Positions 63,361 through 64,000 of a stretch of 64,000 bases of DNA are shown here, piece after piece. Origin of the DNA: Gilliamella sp. Choc5-1 (GTDB lineage: Bacteria; Pseudomonadota; Gammaproteobacteria; Enterobacterales; Orbaceae); NCBI RefSeq assembly GCF_001690595.1, contig NZ_LZHH01000016.1:1-64000 (forward strand). Reading direction: 5' to 3'. Numbering within the stretch: the stretch's first letter is position 1; each line of letters begins with the position of its first letter. A program made the translations under genes and the position numbers. The notes below the pieces were generated by a model. It had not been told where the DNA came from, ran no database searches, and saw nothing but the letters and a program-made list of their open reading frames with translations.

Positions 63361-64000
63361 ATGAATAATCATAGCCAAATCACGTGTGACGAAATAATAA
63401 AACAAACAGTTTTTCATAATATAAAACACCACAAAGCGCTACTGGTTGCATATAGTGGTGGTGTTGACTCAACGGTATTAATGCATGTGCTTGTTAAGCT
63501 TAAAAAACAATTGTTACCAAATTTAGAACTAAGAGCGATCTATATTCATCATGGTTTGAGTAGCAATGCTGACAACTGGGCAACGCATTGCAGGCAACAA
63601 TGCCAAACATGGCAAGTTCCAATAATTATTGAAAAAGTCAGACTTGATCCCATAGCGGGTAATATTGAAGAGCAAGCTAGAAATGCACGTTACCAAGCTA
63701 TATATCATCATCTAAAAGATGATGAAACGTTATGTACAGCTCAACATCTTGATGATCAATGTGAAACTTTCTTCTTGGCATTGAAACGTGGTAGTGGACC
63801 TGCGGGATTGTCCGCAATGCCAAGGGAAAATCAACAACATCTTCGACCTTTATTAACAATATCACGATCACAAATTGAAACCTATGCGAATAAACATCAA
63901 CTCAATTGGATAGAAGATGAAAGCAACCAAGATGATCACTACGACCGTAATTTTTTACGCTTAAAAGTCTTACCAATTCTTAATCAACGCTGGCCACATT
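63361..64000 (+). CDS. tilS: tRNA(Ile)-lysidine synthase, N-terminal part
   Basis: The gene runs off the right edge; the first 213 codons are present from the ATG at 63361 ([15 protein letters not shown]). The N-type ATP pyrophosphatase domain has the PP-loop [12 protein letters not shown] and the downstream [11 protein letters not shown] and [13 protein letters not shown] motifs. It makes lysidine at the wobble C of the AUA-reading tRNA(Ile), an essential step for decoding AUA and charging with isoleucine. Full length in E. coli is 432 residues. Confidence 0.95.
   Translation, partial: MNNHSQITCDEIIKQTVFHNIKHHKALLVAYSGGVDSTVLMHVLVKLKKQLLPNLELRAIYIHHGLSSNADNWATHCRQQCQTWQVPIIIEKVRLDPIAGNIEEQARNARYQAIYHHLKDDETLCTAQHLDDQCETFFLALKRGSGPAGLSAMPRENQQHLRPLLTISRSQIETYANKHQLNWIEDESNQDDHYDRNFLRLKVLPILNQRWPH

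Overview
The window is AT-rich bacterial chromosome whose proteins match Enterobacteria in length and motifs. Operon orders are also gamma-proteobacterial: nirBDC-cysG, the S10/spc/alpha ribosomal block, iscRSUA-hscBA-fdx and galactitol gat genes. Low GC, an enteric-like but reduced gene set, galactitol and gluconate use, and a 286-residue TehB of Haemophilus type suggest an Orbaceae-like gut symbiont (Gilliamella and relatives). That placement is an inference from gene content; no database search was possible.

Layout. 1-105 is the 5' end of a 16S rRNA gene on the minus strand, with its leader and two promoters in 106-460. 686-6186 carries minus-strand genes: acyltransferase 3, a small GNAT, and the close-set run murA, yajL, fieF, pfkA. 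6326-7059 is a decayed transposon-like repeat, followed by a lone DUF4272 gene. 8360-13613 is the siroheme/nitrite reductase operon nirBDC-cysG. 13869-16764 holds a MarR regulator and an HlyD-type adaptor plus ABC-2 permease, each half preceded by the same operator-like sequence. 16916-23093 is a galactitol/tagatose locus (gatABC, gatD, gatR, lacC, gatY; no gatZ). 23386-25767 is gntK-edd under a clear GntR-type operator. 25768-26685 contains a second copy of the repeat and a scrap of an IS481-family transposase. 26686-28593 is an SLC13-type transporter, followed by two broken small ORFs. 29222-33939 has fmt, tehB, fabI, slyD, radC and slyX. 34132-47872 is the alpha-spc-S10 ribosomal cluster, all minus strand, including rpmJ and rpmD. 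48240-53463 is the isc operon. 53625-64000 has slt-trpR, rob, nfuA, gntX, ppiA, pepB, a tyrosine phosphatase, acpT, metC and the start of tilS.

How the genes work together. Galactitol enters by GatABC as galactitol-1-phosphate, is oxidised by GatD to tagatose-6-phosphate, phosphorylated by LacC (or PfkA) and cleaved by GatY. Gluconate is phosphorylated by GntK and dehydrated by Edd; eda is not in the window. NirC imports nitrite for the NirBD reductase, whose siroheme comes from CysG, and the Isc and NfuA proteins supply iron-sulfur clusters.

Most of the window is conserved housekeeping DNA. The unusual signals are in the accessory gaps: a dispersed element with 10-12 bp perfect terminal inverted repeats in two copies plus a solo end abutting a truncated HAD gene; a pair of overlapping small membrane-protein ORFs, each broken once; and a family of YGACTA-type palindromes in front of iscR, nfuA, tehB, marR and the efflux genes that may belong to an Rrf2 or MarR regulator. 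I did not find a clear new multi-gene system.
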